Positions 24,629 to 34,053 of a stretch of 36,284 bases of DNA are shown one piece after another (position 1 is the stretch's first letter; every line of letters starts with the position of its first letter). This DNA comes from Candidatus Lambdaproteobacteria bacterium (GTDB taxonomy: Bacteria > SAR324 > JACQKK01): NCBI GenBank assembly GCA_016204605.1, contig JACQKK010000045.1, positions 1-36,284 of the forward strand, given 5' to 3'. A model generated the notes under the pieces. The model saw nothing but the letters and a program-made list of their open reading frames with translations, was not told the DNA's origin and made no database searches. A program made the position numbers and the translations under genes.

Positions 24629-24725
24629 CAGGCTGCGGAAAAGGCTGTTCTGTGTTCGGGATGGCGGCTGCCCGCCATCCGCAAGCCCGACCCGCCGATC
24701 TCGCTCAGGGGTACCCTTGGCCCGC

Positions 24726-26942
24726 ATGCGCACCCTGCTGAACCGCAGCCTGCTCGGGCTCGCCACGGTGACGCTTGCCGTGGGGACGCTCACCCGGGCC
24801 CCGGCGGGGCTCCGGGCGCAGGGTACTGTGCAGGCACCCGCGCAGCCACCGAAACCGGCGCGCAAGGGCGAGCCCGCCCCGGCTGCCTCCGGCGCGCTGA
24901 TCGAGATGAACTTCCGCAACGTCGAGATCTCCAACATCCTCTCGATCATGTCGAAGATTCTGGGGATCGCGTTCGTCTTCGACGACAAGGATATCAAGGG
25001 CAAGATCACCCTCGTCTCGCCGCGCGCGTTCAGCCCGCCGGATGCCTTCCGCATTTTCGAGACCGTGCTCGCCATGCAGGGCTTCACCATGATCCGGAAG
25101 GAGGGTAGCCCGGTGGTACAGGTGGTGCCCTCGCGGGATGCCCCCCGCTACCCGACCCCCACCCGCACCGAGGGGCAGGAGGGCGACCGGAACGTGTTCG
25201 TGACCCAGATCATCCCGCTCAAGTTCGCCGACGCGAACCAGGTGCGGGGCGCCCTGCAGACGATCATCTCGAAGACGGCGGTGCTGGCCGTCTATCCGCC
25301 CGCGAACGTGCTGCTGCTGACGGACGCCGAGGAAAACGTCACCCGCGTGCTCTCCATCATCAAGGAGCTCGATATCGCCCCCAGTGATATCGAGTTCGCG
25401 GTGATCCGCCTCAAGTACGCCTCCGCCCGCAAGCTGGCCCCTACCATCACCGGCCTGCTCTCGCAGGCGGGCCGCGTGCGGCCCCCGCGCGGCCAGCCCC
25501 AGCCCGGGGCGCAGGTGGAGGCCCGGGTGGTGGCCGACGACCGGCTCAACGCGCTGATCCTGGTGGCCGACCCGCCCACCATGACCAACATCAAGCAACT
25601 GATCGAATCGCTGGACGTGTCGGCAGCCACGGAAGACCGCGGGCTCAAGGTCTACCGGCTGGAGCATGCCGATGCGGAGGATATGGCCAAGATCCTCACC
25701 GAAGTGAAGAAGGCAGCCGAGACCAGGCCCCCGACCGCGCCCGGGGCGCCGCCGGCGCCGCCGCGGCCGGAAGGTCCGGCGCCGGTCTCGCAGGTGACCG
25801 CCGACAAGCCCACCAACTCGCTGATCGCCATCGGCAACGCCGAGTTCATCGACATGATGGACGAGATGATCGCCAAGCTCGATATCCGGCGCCCGCAGGT
25901 GTTCGTCGAGGCGCTGATCATGGAGGCGAGCCTCGACAAGAGCCTCCAGCTCGGCGTGACCTGGCAGAGCGTGGGCCCGGCGGGCGGCGGGGTGGTGGGC
26001 GGCGGCTTCCCCACGGCCGCGCCGCAGACCCTCGCCAACGTCATCACCGGCGCCAGCGCGGGCTCCGTGCTCGGCATCGTGGGCAACGAGATCGAGTTCC
26101 AGGGGCAGAAGTTCACGAGCTTCAGCGCCTTCATCCAGGCCACCCGGCAGGATCAGGACCTGAACATCCTCGCCAACCCCCAGTTGCTCACGCTGAACAA
26201 CGAGGCGGCCGAGATCAACGTCAGCCAGGTGATCCCGGTCTCGTCGAAGATCGTGACCAACGTCAACAACCAGACCACCACCGAGTTCGAGTTCAAGGAC
26301 GTCGGGATCATCCTCAAGCTCACCCCGCAGATCACGGGGCAGGACAAGGTGCGGCTGATCATCGATCAGGAGTCGAGCAGCGTCGCCGCGCGCCAGGCGC
26401 CCACCTCCGGCACCTCGCAGCAGGCCATCACCACCCTCAAGCGGCGCATCAAGAGCAAGGTGCTGGTGGACGACAACACCACCGTGGCCATCGGCGGGCT
26501 GATCCAGAACCAGGAGGTGGAGACCGAGACCAAGGTGCCGTGCCTGGGCGATATTCCCGTGCTGGGCTGGTTCTTCAAGTCGCGCGCCGAGGAGCTGCGT
26601 CGCACCAACCTGATCGTGTTCATCCGCCCCCGCATCATTCACACGGTGGATACCATCGAGGACGTGACGCAGCGCGCCCGCGCCCGCTACGAGGAGGCAC
26701 GCCGCCAGCCCAAGGGCACCGAGGCGATGATCATCGAAGGCTTCGAGCTCGACCAATCCACCGAGGGCGGGCCAGGCAAGCCCGCACCGGAGCCGAAAGG
26801 CGCTCCCGGCGCCGGCGCGCTCCCCGGAGCCAGCCCCGCCGCACCGGCCGCCACGCCGAAGCCGGCCGCACCGGCCGCCCCGCCGAAGTCGGCCGCACCG
26901 GCGCAGCCCGCGCCGAGTCAGCCCGGGCCGGCGGCACCTTGA
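24726..26942 (+). CDS. gspD: Type II secretion system secretin GspD
   Basis: This 738-residue outer-membrane secretin has a signal peptide (RTLLNRSLLGLATVTLAVG up to about residue 33). It then has N0 (MNFRNVEISNILSIMSKILG), N1-N3 ring domains (IIPLKFADANQVRGALQTII; IRLKYASARKLAPTITGLL; VYRLEHADAEDMAKILTEV) joined by Pro-rich linkers, and the secretin barrel (PQVFVEALIMEASLD, FKDVGIILKLTPQI, VPCLGDIPVLGWFFKS). A Pro/Ala-rich tail of about 60 residues (ATPKPAAPAAPPK) follows the barrel and is longer than usual. The ATG at 24726 gives a good signal peptide. A TTG at 24717 is better spaced from an AGGGG and would add three residues. No other gsp genes are in the window, so the rest of the system must be elsewhere. 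Confidence 0.93.
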   Translation: MRTLLNRSLLGLATVTLAVGTLTRAPAGLRAQGTVQAPAQPPKPARKGEPAPAASGALIEMNFRNVEISNILSIMSKILGIAFVFDDKDIKGKITLVSPRAFSPPDAFRIFETVLAMQGFTMIRKEGSPVVQVVPSRDAPRYPTPTRTEGQEGDRNVFVTQIIPLKFADANQVRGALQTIISKTAVLAVYPPANVLLLTDAEENVTRVLSIIKELDIAPSDIEFAVIRLKYASARKLAPTITGLLSQAGRVRPPRGQPQPGAQVEARVVADDRLNALILVADPPTMTNIKQLIESLDVSAATEDRGLKVYRLEHADAEDMAKILTEVKKAAETRPPTAPGAPPAPPRPEGPAPVSQVTADKPTNSLIAIGNAEFIDMMDEMIAKLDIRRPQVFVEALIMEASLDKSLQLGVTWQSVGPAGGGVVGGGFPTAAPQTLANVITGASAGSVLGIVGNEIEFQGQKFTSFSAFIQATRQDQDLNILANPQLLTLNNEAAEINVSQVIPVSSKIVTNVNNQTTTEFEFKDVGIILKLTPQITGQDKVRLIIDQESSSVAARQAPTSGTSQQAITTLKRRIKSKVLVDDNTTVAIGGLIQNQEVETETKVPCLGDIPVLGWFFKSRAEELRRTNLIVFIRPRIIHTVDTIEDVTQRARARYEEARRQPKGTEAMIIEGFELDQSTEGGPGKPAPEPKGAPGAGALPGASPAAPAATPKPAAPAAPPKSAAPAQPAPSQPGPAAP

Positions 26943-27041
26943 CCCTCGGCGCGGGATAGGCGAGCCGCCGCCCGGGCCCCCTGGGCTGGCGCGCGGCCCG
27001 CGCGCTCCCCGCGGCACCCGATCGCACCCGGAGCCCATCGC

Positions 27042-27911
27042 ATGGCCGAGCCCGAGCATCCCGAGCGCAGGGAGTCCGGCGAGGCCCCGGCGGGGCATCC
27101 GCTGCGCGTGAGCCTGCCCTACTTCGATGGCCCCCTGGACCTGCTGCTGCACCTGGTGCGCAAGCAGGAGCTGGATATCAGCCAGGTGCGCCTGGCGGAG
27201 CTGACCGAGCCGTACCTGGCCCACCTGGGGCGCATGCAGGCGCTCGACCTCGATGTCGGGGGAGAGTTCCTGGTCATCGCCGCCACGCTGGTCTGGATCA
27301 AGTCGCGCAGCCTGCTGCCCCAGCCCGACGCCGCGGAGGAGGAGCCCGACGCCGCCTCGCTGGAGGAGCTGCTGCTGCTGCGGTTGCAGGAATACCAGCG
27401 CATCAAGGACGCCGCCTGGCAACTGGGCGGGCGCGACCTGTTGGGGCGCGACGTCTTCCCGCGTCGCCCGCCCGCCGCTGACGTGCCCCAACCCCCCGCC
27501 GAGCCGAAGTTCGAGGAGGTTTCGCTGTTCGCGCTGCTCGAGGCGTTCCGCGCCGTGCTGGAGCGCACGGGGAAGCTCTCCGCCCTCCACCTCATCCCCG
27601 AGCGCGTCCGCATCGAGGACAAGATCGACGAGCTGCTGCACCGGCTCGCGCGCGGGCAGGCCCTCTACTTCCACGAGTGCTTCGATGGCGCGGCGGACCG
27701 CGGGGAGGTGATCCTCGTGTTCCTCGCGATGCTCGAGCTGGTGCGGCTCAACGCGCTGCGCATCGCGCAGGCGGCGCGCCTCGGCGAGATCTACCTCACG
27801 GTGACCGGGGACTTCGCCGCCCAGCGGGAGGCGTGGCGCGAGCGCATCCTCGCCAGCCTGCGCGGCGGCACGCCGGAAGGCCCCGGCGCGGAGGCAGGCG
27901 GGCGCCCCTAG
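27042..27911 (+). CDS. scpA: Segregation and condensation protein A
   Basis: This 289-residue kleisin subunit of the Smc-ScpA-ScpB condensin organises and segregates the chromosome. The N-terminal Smc-neck-binding part is clear (LPYFDGPLDLLLHLVRKQELDISQV, then ALDLDVGGEFLVIAATLVWIKSRSLLP). The middle is charged and Pro-rich. The C-terminal winged helix that binds the Smc head is seen in VILVFLAMLELVRLNALRIAQ. The ATG has CCGGAG eight bases ahead. scpB, which usually follows, is not present here; nfeD begins 105 bp downstream instead. Confidence 0.93.
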   Translation: MAEPEHPERRESGEAPAGHPLRVSLPYFDGPLDLLLHLVRKQELDISQVRLAELTEPYLAHLGRMQALDLDVGGEFLVIAATLVWIKSRSLLPQPDAAEEEPDAASLEELLLLRLQEYQRIKDAAWQLGGRDLLGRDVFPRRPPAADVPQPPAEPKFEEVSLFALLEAFRAVLERTGKLSALHLIPERVRIEDKIDELLHRLARGQALYFHECFDGAADRGEVILVFLAMLELVRLNALRIAQAARLGEIYLTVTGDFAAQREAWRERILASLRGGTPEGPGAEAGGRP

Positions 27912-27961
27912 CCCCCCGGGGGCTTCCCATGGTATCCACTCACCCTTCCGCGGTTTTGGGG

Positions 27962-27967
27962 TAGAAT
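27962..27967 (+). promoter_or_regulatory. Possible -10 element ahead of nfeD
   Basis: TAGAAT (five of six consensus bases) lies 49 bases before the nfeD start, in a short AT-richer patch, with a small GCCCCC/GGGGGC hairpin upstream near 27910-27923. No recognisable -35 is at the right distance, so this is tentative. Confidence 0.25.
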
Positions 27968-28016
27968 GAACAACGTGAGGCTTATCGTGCCGTCTGGCCC
28001 AACACGAGGACACCCG

Positions 28017-29375
28017 ATGCGGCTCTGCGCCATCGTCCTGGGACTGCTGCTGGCCGCGGCCGCGACCGCGGGCGCCGCCACGCCTGGCGAGAAGGGGGGC
28101 ATCCGCGTGGTGACCGTGGCCCAGGCCATCACGCCCGCCACCACGAGCTATCTGCGGGCCGTCCTGGACCGCGCGCGCCTCTCCGAGGCGACGATGCTCG
28201 TGATCAAGCTCGATACCCCCGGCGGCCTGCTCGACGCGACGCGGGACATCGTGCAGATGATGCTCGCCTCGCCCATCCCGATCGTGGTCTACATCGCGCC
28301 GGCGGGTGCGCGGGGCGCCTCGGCGGGCACCATCCTGGCGATGGCGGCGCACGTGGCGGCCATGGCGCCCGCCACCCACCTGGGTGCGGCCCATCCCGTG
28401 TCGATCCTGGGCGGCAGCGGCGACAAGGTGATGGGCGACAAGATCGTCAACGACACGGTCGCCTTCATCGAGTCGATCGCCGAACTGCGCGGGAGGAACG
28501 TCAAGTGGGCCATCTCGGCCGTGCGGGAGTCCAAGTCGATCACGGCCGATAAGGCGCTCGAGCTCAAGGTGATCGACCTGATCGCGGAAAGCGTGCCGGA
28601 TCTGGTGCGCAAGCTCGACGGGCGGACGATCAAGATGCCCGAGAACAGGAGCATCACCCTCGCCACCGCCGGGAGCCCGGTCGTCGTCGACGATATGAGC
28701 GTCTCCCAGAGCCTGATGTCGATCTTCAGCAATCCCAACCTGCTGTTCCTGCTGCTGATCATCGCCGCGGTGGGGCTCTACATCGAGATGTCGAACCCGG
28801 GGCTGCTGTTCCCGGGGGTGATCGGGGGCATCGCCCTGCTGCTGGCGCTGATCGCGATGCAGACCCTGCCGGTCAGCTATGGCGCGCTGGGACTGATGGG
28901 GCTCGGGATCGCGCTGCTGGTGGCGGAGGCGTTCGTGCCGAGCTTCGGCATCCTCGGCATCGGGGGCATCGCCAGCCTGCTGATCGGCTCCCTGTTCCTG
29001 CTTGACGAGTCGAGCACCGACTTGCGCATCTCCCGGCCCATGATCTACGGCTCGGTGATCGCGGTGGGGCTGTTCTCGCTGGTGATCGGCCGGCTGCTGG
29101 TCAAGAGCTTCCGGCTGCGGCCCCAGTCCATGCAGAGCAACCTCGTCGGCCGGATCGTCGAGGTGCGGGACGAGATCCGCCCGGACAAACCCGGTCGCGT
29201 GATGCTGGGCGGCGAGCTCTGGAAGGCCCAGGCCGATGCGATCCTGCCCGCCGGGGAGCGGGCGCAGGTGAAAGCCGTCGCGGGGCTCATCCTCACCGTG
29301 GCCCCCGTCAATCTCGCGCCGGAGGCGCCCCAGAGCGGTGCGTCAGCCGGCCCGACCCAAGGAGATGCCGTATGA
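28017..29375 (+). CDS. NfeD/ClpP-class membrane serine protease (1510-N type)
   Basis: This 452-residue long-form NfeD protein has a signal peptide ([20 protein letters not shown]). It has a ClpP-like protease domain with the catalytic dyad Ser102 (GASAG) and, by spacing as in the Pyrococcus PH1510 enzyme, Lys142 (GDKIVND). Four or five membrane helices follow ([66 protein letters not shown]), then a C-terminal OB-fold NfeD domain ([18 protein letters not shown]). The family cleaves the C-terminal region of its slipin partner, which is the next gene. The ATG at 28017 has GAGG seven bases ahead. It ends in an ATGA overlap with the slipin gene. Confidence 0.92.
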   Translation: MRLCAIVLGLLLAAAATAGAATPGEKGGIRVVTVAQAITPATTSYLRAVLDRARLSEATMLVIKLDTPGGLLDATRDIVQMMLASPIPIVVYIAPAGARGASAGTILAMAAHVAAMAPATHLGAAHPVSILGGSGDKVMGDKIVNDTVAFIESIAELRGRNVKWAISAVRESKSITADKALELKVIDLIAESVPDLVRKLDGRTIKMPENRSITLATAGSPVVVDDMSVSQSLMSIFSNPNLLFLLLIIAAVGLYIEMSNPGLLFPGVIGGIALLLALIAMQTLPVSYGALGLMGLGIALLVAEAFVPSFGILGIGGIASLLIGSLFLLDESSTDLRISRPMIYGSVIAVGLFSLVIGRLLVKSFRLRPQSMQSNLVGRIVEVRDEIRPDKPGRVMLGGELWKAQADAILPAGERAQVKAVAGLILTVAPVNLAPEAPQSGASAGPTQGDAV

Positions 29376-30139
29376 CCACGGCCATTGGCGTGTTCCTGTT
29401 CATCCTGCTGGGCCTGTTGGCGGCCGCGGTGCGCGTGCTGCCCGAGTACGAGCGCGGCGTGATCTTCCGGCTGGGCCGGGCCATCGGCATCAAGGGGCCG
29501 GGGCTGATCCTGCTGATCCCGCTCGTCGACAAGATGGTGCGGGTGAGCCTCCGCACCGTGGTGCTCGATATCCCCCCGCAGGACGTGATCACGAAGGACA
29601 ACGTCTCGATCAAGGTCAATGCGGTCAACTACTTCCGCGTGGTGGACCCCATGAAGGCCATCATCGAGGTGGAGGATTTCCTCTTCGCCACGAGCCAGCT
29701 CGCCCAGACCACCCTGCGCGCCGTGGTGGGGCAGGTGGAGCTGGACGAGGTGCTCTCCGCGCGCGAAGCGATCAACAAGCGCCTCGCCGATATCCTCGAT
29801 CTGCACACCGATGCCTGGGGCATCAAGGTCTCCCAGGTCGAGCTGAAGGACGTGGACCTGCCCAAGGAGATGCAGCGCTCCATCGCCCGCCAGGCCGAGG
29901 CCGAGCGCGACCGCCGCGCCAAGGTGATCATGGCCCAGGCCGAGGAGATGGCGGCCCAGCACCTGGTGGGCGCCGCCCATCAGATGGCCAACGTCCCGGT
30001 CGCCGTGCAGTTGCGCTTCATGCAGACCCTGATCGAGCTCGCAGGCAAGGGCAACAACACCACCGTGCTGCCCTTGCCCATCGACATGCTCAGCAATTTC
30101 GTCACCGCCTTCGCCAAGAAGAACGGCGGCGAGAAGTGA
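29372..30139 (+). CDS. Slipin (stomatin/prohibitin-like SPFH protein)
   Basis: This 255-residue SPFH-domain membrane protein has one N-terminal hydrophobic anchor ([18 protein letters not shown]). It has the slipin signature [51 protein letters not shown] and [18 protein letters not shown], and an Ala/Glu/Arg coiled-coil ([20 protein letters not shown]). The C-terminal [13 protein letters not shown] matches the hydrophobic site cut by NfeD proteases in homologues. It overlaps nfeD by ATGA, so the two form the conserved NfeD-slipin membrane-quality/microdomain pair. The length is typical. Confidence 0.93.
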   Translation: MTTAIGVFLFILLGLLAAAVRVLPEYERGVIFRLGRAIGIKGPGLILLIPLVDKMVRVSLRTVVLDIPPQDVITKDNVSIKVNAVNYFRVVDPMKAIIEVEDFLFATSQLAQTTLRAVVGQVELDEVLSAREAINKRLADILDLHTDAWGIKVSQVELKDVDLPKEMQRSIARQAEAERDRRAKVIMAQAEEMAAQHLVGAAHQMANVPVAVQLRFMQTLIELAGKGNNTTVLPLPIDMLSNFVTAFAKKNGGEK

Positions 30140-30186
30140 GTGCGCCGCAGCGGCTCCGCTCGGCGACCGCGGCGGATTTCTCGCGG

Positions 30187-30264
30187 TGCCTGTCCTGAGG
30201 CTGCCGCAGTGCTCGCAGTGACCGACCCTTCGACCGCGAGCCCGTCGGCCGGTTCAGGGCAGGT
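30187..30264. repeat. Degenerate inverted repeat (family C)
   Basis: The left arm GCCTGTCCTGAG is mirrored imperfectly by TTCAGGGCAGGT on the right, with CCCTTCGAC between. The layout resembles widespread 'CCTTCGACAGGCTCAGG' intergenic elements but is decayed. Confidence 0.5.
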
Positions 30265-30367
30265 GTCGCGCGGGGTCGGCTGATCCCGCGCGGTCGTGCC
30301 ACCCGAGAACCGGGTACGGGCGAGGCCGGGGTAGTGACTCACTTTAAAATTGAGCGCCTCCGCGGGC

Positions 30368-30410
30368 GGCCTCACCCACCCCGGCCCTCCCTCTCCTTTC
30401 AGGAGAGGGG
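30368..30410. repeat. Intergenic palindromic repeat (family A, copy 5, half unit)
   Basis: The left edge GGCCTCACCCACCCCGG is followed by a CCCTCTCCT/AGGAGAGGG hairpin (30389-30397/30401-30409). The right half is absent, as in copy 4. Confidence 0.8.
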
Positions 30411-30477
30411 CGCACACGCTGGGCGAGCCCAACGGCGCCCCAACCCATCCCTGCCGGGCGAACGGCCCGCCGGCCCC

Positions 30478-31581
30478 TCACGCCTCGAAGATATCCAGCG
30501 GCAGGAACGCCGTCACCAGCACGTTGGGCAGGTCCACCACCTGGCTCACGTGCAGGTTCACGGCCACGCTGCAGAGGTGGTACGCCTGCCGGTCGTCGTA
30601 GCCGTAACGGGCCTGGACGTGCTCGATCATGTTGAGCAGGGCGTTGCGGGCCGCCAGCGTCAGGTCCTCGCTCTCGTTGCGTCCGTCGCGGCGCACGCAG
30701 AGGCCGGTGGTGGCGAAGTAGCGCCGGGGGAAGCGCAGGCCGTGGGGCGGCGCCGCGCCCCGGGATTCGAAGCTGAGGTCCCGCCGGTTTCCGGCGCGGC
30801 CCTTGAGCAGCTCCAGGCGCGCCACCAGCGTGGCGCCCATCTCGATGGCCGTGCCGCAGACTTCGCCGTCGCCCTGGGCGAAGTGGGCGTCGCCGGCGGA
30901 GAACAGCGCGCCGCGCTGGAACACGGGCAGATACACGGTGGTGCCGGCGACGAGCTGGCGGATGTCCACGTTGCCCCCGTTCTCCCGGGGCGGCGAGGTG
31001 CGCACGGCCTCGGCGCCGAGCGCCGCCGGCACGGCGCGGTCGGGCTCCGGCGGGCGCACCCTGCCGCCGCGGGCGGCCAGCTCCGCCTCGCGCCGCTGCC
31101 AGCGCCCGAACAGCTCGCGTGAGGGCGCCACGCCCAGCACGCCCATGAAGGGCGCGCCCGGAATGCGCACCCCGGGGAGATCGCCCGAGGTCGCATAGCC
31201 CTCGCGGATCGTCCAGCGCGTCACGTGGGGCTCCCTGTACAGCTCGTGCAGGAAGCCGAACCCCACGCTGTTGGCCGTCCAGCCGAAGGGCTGGGGCTCG
31301 ATCGCGTCGAGGTGCACCGCCAGCAGGTCGCCCGGTTCGGCGCCCTCGACGGCCACCGGCCCCGTGAGCGGGTGGCCCACGTTGCGGTTCATGGCGGGCA
31401 GGTCGGCGTCGCGGGTGGCCGGGGTGATCTGGCCGTCGCGCGCGTCCAGCGTCTCCAGCACCACCCGCTCGCCGGAGCCGATGGTGGCCACCGGCGCGAT
31501 ATCCGGATGCCACCGGTTGTGGCCCTTCTCGGGCTGGGCGGCGAGCGACTTGCGGCGATCCAGGCGGATTTCCACGGGCAT
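30478..31581 (-). CDS. Acetamidase/formamidase family protein
   Basis: This 367-residue member of the FmdA/AmdA family (zinc-dependent, cytoplasmic) hydrolyses short amides such as formamide or acetamide to ammonia and the acid; many homologues have unknown substrates. Diagnostic blocks are VAVEGAEPGDLLAVHLDAIEP, GVRIPGAPFMGVLGVAP, PPRENGGNVDIRQLVAGTTVYLPVFQRGA and LFSAGDAHFAQGDGEVCGTAIEM, which carries the His and acidic residues near the metal site. The ATG at 31581 has GGGGGAAG four bases ahead. No amide transporter or regulator sits beside it, though an ABC substrate-binding protein lies 2.6 kb away. Confidence 0.9.
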   Translation of the reverse strand: MPVEIRLDRRKSLAAQPEKGHNRWHPDIAPVATIGSGERVVLETLDARDGQITPATRDADLPAMNRNVGHPLTGPVAVEGAEPGDLLAVHLDAIEPQPFGWTANSVGFGFLHELYREPHVTRWTIREGYATSGDLPGVRIPGAPFMGVLGVAPSRELFGRWQRREAELAARGGRVRPPEPDRAVPAALGAEAVRTSPPRENGGNVDIRQLVAGTTVYLPVFQRGALFSAGDAHFAQGDGEVCGTAIEMGATLVARLELLKGRAGNRRDLSFESRGAAPPHGLRFPRRYFATTGLCVRRDGRNESEDLTLAARNALLNMIEHVQARYGYDDRQAYHLCSVAVNLHVSQVVDLPNVLVTAFLPLDIFEA

Positions 31582-31892
31582 GGGGCTTCCCCCGGCAGAG
31601 GCGATGGCGAGGCAATGGCACGTGCAACCTGCTCACACCCGGACCTACCGAACCCGCCCGCGGCGCACAAGCCCCGGTGGGGGGGCGGGCGGATCAGGCC
31701 AGTGGCTCCGGCTGGTGGCATTCCTGCCACCCCCCCGCAAGCTGGTCGCCGAGGCGCAGAGCTACGACGAGCTCGTGGCGGTGCTGACGGCGCTGCTGGA
31801 TGAAATGGATTCGGACGAGCTCCCCGCCGCCTTTCCTAGGCGATATTCAACGCCTGTGCGGCAGCGCGTACTGACATACAGCAATGAACCGA
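31582..31892. other. Interval between the acetamidase-like gene and the low-GC gene
   Basis: The first part is GC-rich and includes a short coding-like remnant (31735-31838). The last ~55 bases already belong to the low-GC island. No intact gene is seen. Confidence 0.55.
31735..31838 (+). pseudogene. Possible truncated gene fragment
   Basis: One plus-strand frame reads KLVAEAQSYDELVAVLTALLDEMDSDELPAAF with G/C in most third codon positions. After about 31838 the same frame loses this bias abruptly, at the edge of the low-GC island. It has no proper start. It looks like a genome-typical gene piece cut by the island; the parent gene is not recognised. Confidence 0.35.
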
Positions 31893-32342
31893 CTAAAGCG
31901 TGAGTTCTGAACGATACAACCCCATTGTCCCCGAATCATCTGACCAACGGATTTCGATCGGCCAGGGAGGCGCTGGGTTCATGCCCATATGCGGTGCAAT
32001 CAGGTACTTCGCCGATGAATGCGGCCCAAGCACCGAACCGATTGATTGACCTCTCGGAAACACCGGATGTTCCGTGATGGGCATTCCGCTCAGCATGATC
32101 AGAATGTCGCGGGCCTCATTTTGACTTTCGTTTTCAATGAAAAGTCTCCAAAGATTCGGCGCCGTCTTCTCGATACGAGAAACGAGGTTCGCCTTGATCG
32201 CTTTCTTCCGAGATTCACTTTGCTGAAGCCACGTGGAAATCCAGGTGAAGGCTCGACCCCCCATAGACATGAACGATAACAACAGAGCGATCCACGCAAC
32301 GACCCAACCGTTCTCTTGCATCCATGAAAGCAATGCACCCAT
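31893..32342 (-). CDS. Hypothetical protein with one N-terminal membrane helix (low-GC island)
   Basis: I do not recognise this 149-residue protein. It begins with a short polar stretch and a membrane helix (GWVVAWIALLLSFMSMGG), then a basic helix (QQSESRKKAIKANLVSRIEK). A soluble domain ends in a beta-like segment (PWPIEIRWSDDSG, then MGLYRSELTL). Its ATG is preceded by AAGGAGG with a five-base gap, the strongest Shine-Dalgarno sequence in the window. Base composition is near 50% GC with many A/T-ending codons, unlike every neighbour, which points to transfer from another genome. It is the only gene in the island. Function unknown; membrane-anchored with a cytoplasmic or exported C-terminal domain. 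Confidence 0.7.
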   Translation of the reverse strand: MGALLSWMQENGWVVAWIALLLSFMSMGGRAFTWISTWLQQSESRKKAIKANLVSRIEKTAPNLWRLFIENESQNEARDILIMLSGMPITEHPVFPRGQSIGSVLGPHSSAKYLIAPHMGMNPAPPWPIEIRWSDDSGTMGLYRSELTL

Positions 32343-32605
32343 TTGCGCCTCCTTAATGACTGCAAAGATTCACCCCCCAAAGACCAGTTTCTTCTTTAAT
32401 TTCCTACCACCGACGGAGGCGTCGTGCTATCTGCGCACGAAGGGCTGGCGGGCGGGGGCGGCGCACCGGGGCACCACATCCTCGCCGCCCCGTGGTGGAC
32501 ACTTGGCCTCGCATGGGCTAGAGGGGCACCAGCGCCTCCGGAGCAGTAAGCGGCGCCCAGATCGCCGCGCGCGGCGGGGAGCGCCACGACCCTAACGCAG
32601 AGACC

Positions 32606-34030
32606 ATGATGCAGAGAGCGCCCTATCGCATTCAGCCGGATGGCCGGCGCGTCACGGAACCCCAGCGCGAGCTGCCGGTCGCCCGCCGGGTGGAGGTGCT
32701 GGTGGTGGGCGGCGGCACGGCCGGCGTGGCCGCGGCGCTGGCCGCCGCGCGCGCCGGGGCGGACACGCTGCTGATCGAGCGCAGCGGGTACGTCGGCGGC
32801 ACCGGCACGGGGGCGCTGATGTCGCTGTACAGCTACCCCTACGAGCACATCCACGGCATCTGCCGCGAGCTCATCAACGGCATGGTGGATCAGGGCGGCG
32901 CCGCGCTGGGGCTGGTGATCCCCTTCGATCCCGAGTGCTTCAAGCAGGTGGCGCTGGCCAAGCTCACCGCCGCGGGCGTGGGGCTGATGCTCTACACCTG
33001 GACCGCCGACGCCATCGTCGAGGCCGGGCGCGTGCGCGGGGTGGTTGTCGAGGGCAAGTCGGGCCGCCAGGCGCTGCTGGCCGACGTGGTGATCGACGCC
33101 AGCGGCGACGCCGACGTGGCCGCGCGGGCCGGCGCGCGCTGCGTCGTCGGCCGCGAGCAGGACCGGAAGATGCGGCCGATGACCGTGCTGTTCAAGATGG
33201 GCCCCGTCGATGTGCAGCGCATCGCGACCTACCGTGCCGAGCATCCCGAGGAATTCGCCCCGGACCCCGGCCACAACGTGCTCGAGCTCGAGCGGCGCAT
33301 CGTGCGGCTGGACGGGTTCTTCAGCATCATGAAACAGGGACGGGAGCGCGGCCAGATCGATCCCAACATCCACTACCTGCGCCTGCACGGCCTGGCCGGC
33401 CCGCAGGGCAACCTCTACGTCAACAGCGTGCGCGTCTACGGCGTGGACGGCACGCGCAGCGAGGACCTCACCCGCGCCCAGCAGGAGGGCATGCGCCAGG
33501 TCTCCCAACTGGTGCGCTTCCTGCGCGCGGCCGTGCCCGGCTTTGCGCGGGCGGAGCTGCTGGAGACAGCGGCCAGCATGGGCGTGCGGGAGACGCGCCG
33601 CATCGTGGGAGACTACACGCTGACCATCGAGGACTGCGGCAGCCACCGCCGCTTTCCCGACGCGATCATCTCGGCGGTGGCGCACATGGTACCGGGGGTG
33701 GAAATCCACAATCCGGACGGCAACGAGGGCGCACCCGAGGACCCCTACCTGCGCGAGCTGGTGCTGCCTTTCAACGAGTTCTCCATCCCCTTGCGCTGCC
33801 TGCTGCCGCAGTCGCTCGAAGGCATGCTGGTAGCGGGTCGCTGCCTCTCCGCCACCCATGAGGCCGACGGCTGGACGCGCGGTCAGGTGGTCGTCATGCA
33901 CACCGCCGAGGCTGCCGGCATCGCGGCCGCCCTCGCCGCCCGCCAGGGCGTCACGCCGAGGCGACTGGACATCTCCGCGCTGCACGCCGAGCTGCGCACC
34001 GCCGGCGTGCGCTTTTTCCTGCCGGAGTGA
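32606..34030 (+). CDS. FAD-dependent oxidoreductase
   Basis: This 474-residue flavoprotein belongs to the FAD_oxidored family, which is common in soil bacteria with large catabolic repertoires. The dinucleotide-binding fold is at residues 29-62 (VEVLVVGGGTAGVAAALAAARAGADTLLIERS), followed by YVGGTGTGALMSLYSY, DVVIDASGDADVAARAG and the second FAD motif QSLEGMLVAGRCLSATHEADG with GQVVVMHTAEAAG near the C-terminus. No signal peptide is present, so it is cytoplasmic. Two ATG codons stand in tandem at 32606 and 32609; neither has a strong ribosome binding site. The substrate is unknown. A strong hairpin terminator lies 24 bases after the stop. Confidence 0.88.
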   Translation: MMQRAPYRIQPDGRRVTEPQRELPVARRVEVLVVGGGTAGVAAALAAARAGADTLLIERSGYVGGTGTGALMSLYSYPYEHIHGICRELINGMVDQGGAALGLVIPFDPECFKQVALAKLTAAGVGLMLYTWTADAIVEAGRVRGVVVEGKSGRQALLADVVIDASGDADVAARAGARCVVGREQDRKMRPMTVLFKMGPVDVQRIATYRAEHPEEFAPDPGHNVLELERRIVRLDGFFSIMKQGRERGQIDPNIHYLRLHGLAGPQGNLYVNSVRVYGVDGTRSEDLTRAQQEGMRQVSQLVRFLRAAVPGFARAELLETAASMGVRETRRIVGDYTLTIEDCGSHRRFPDAIISAVAHMVPGVEIHNPDGNEGAPEDPYLRELVLPFNEFSIPLRCLLPQSLEGMLVAGRCLSATHEADGWTRGQVVVMHTAEAAGIAAALAARQGVTPRRLDISALHAELRTAGVRFFLPE

Positions 34031-34053
34031 GGGCGGAACCTACCGCTACCGCC

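Larger units (their letters stand above)
30140..30477. other. Gene-free convergent interval (338 bp)
   Basis: This interval lies between the slipin gene and the acetamidase-like gene. It holds a degenerate inverted repeat (30187-30264) and family A repeat copy 5. A short AT-rich patch (around 30335-30356) stands out, but no gene or promoter can be supported. Confidence 0.6.

Noticed and set aside
24705..28394. Long open frame on the minus strand opposite gspD, scpA and nfeD
   Set aside because: Three well-recognised genes lie on the other strand; the minus translation is His/Gly/Arg-rich shadow sequence.
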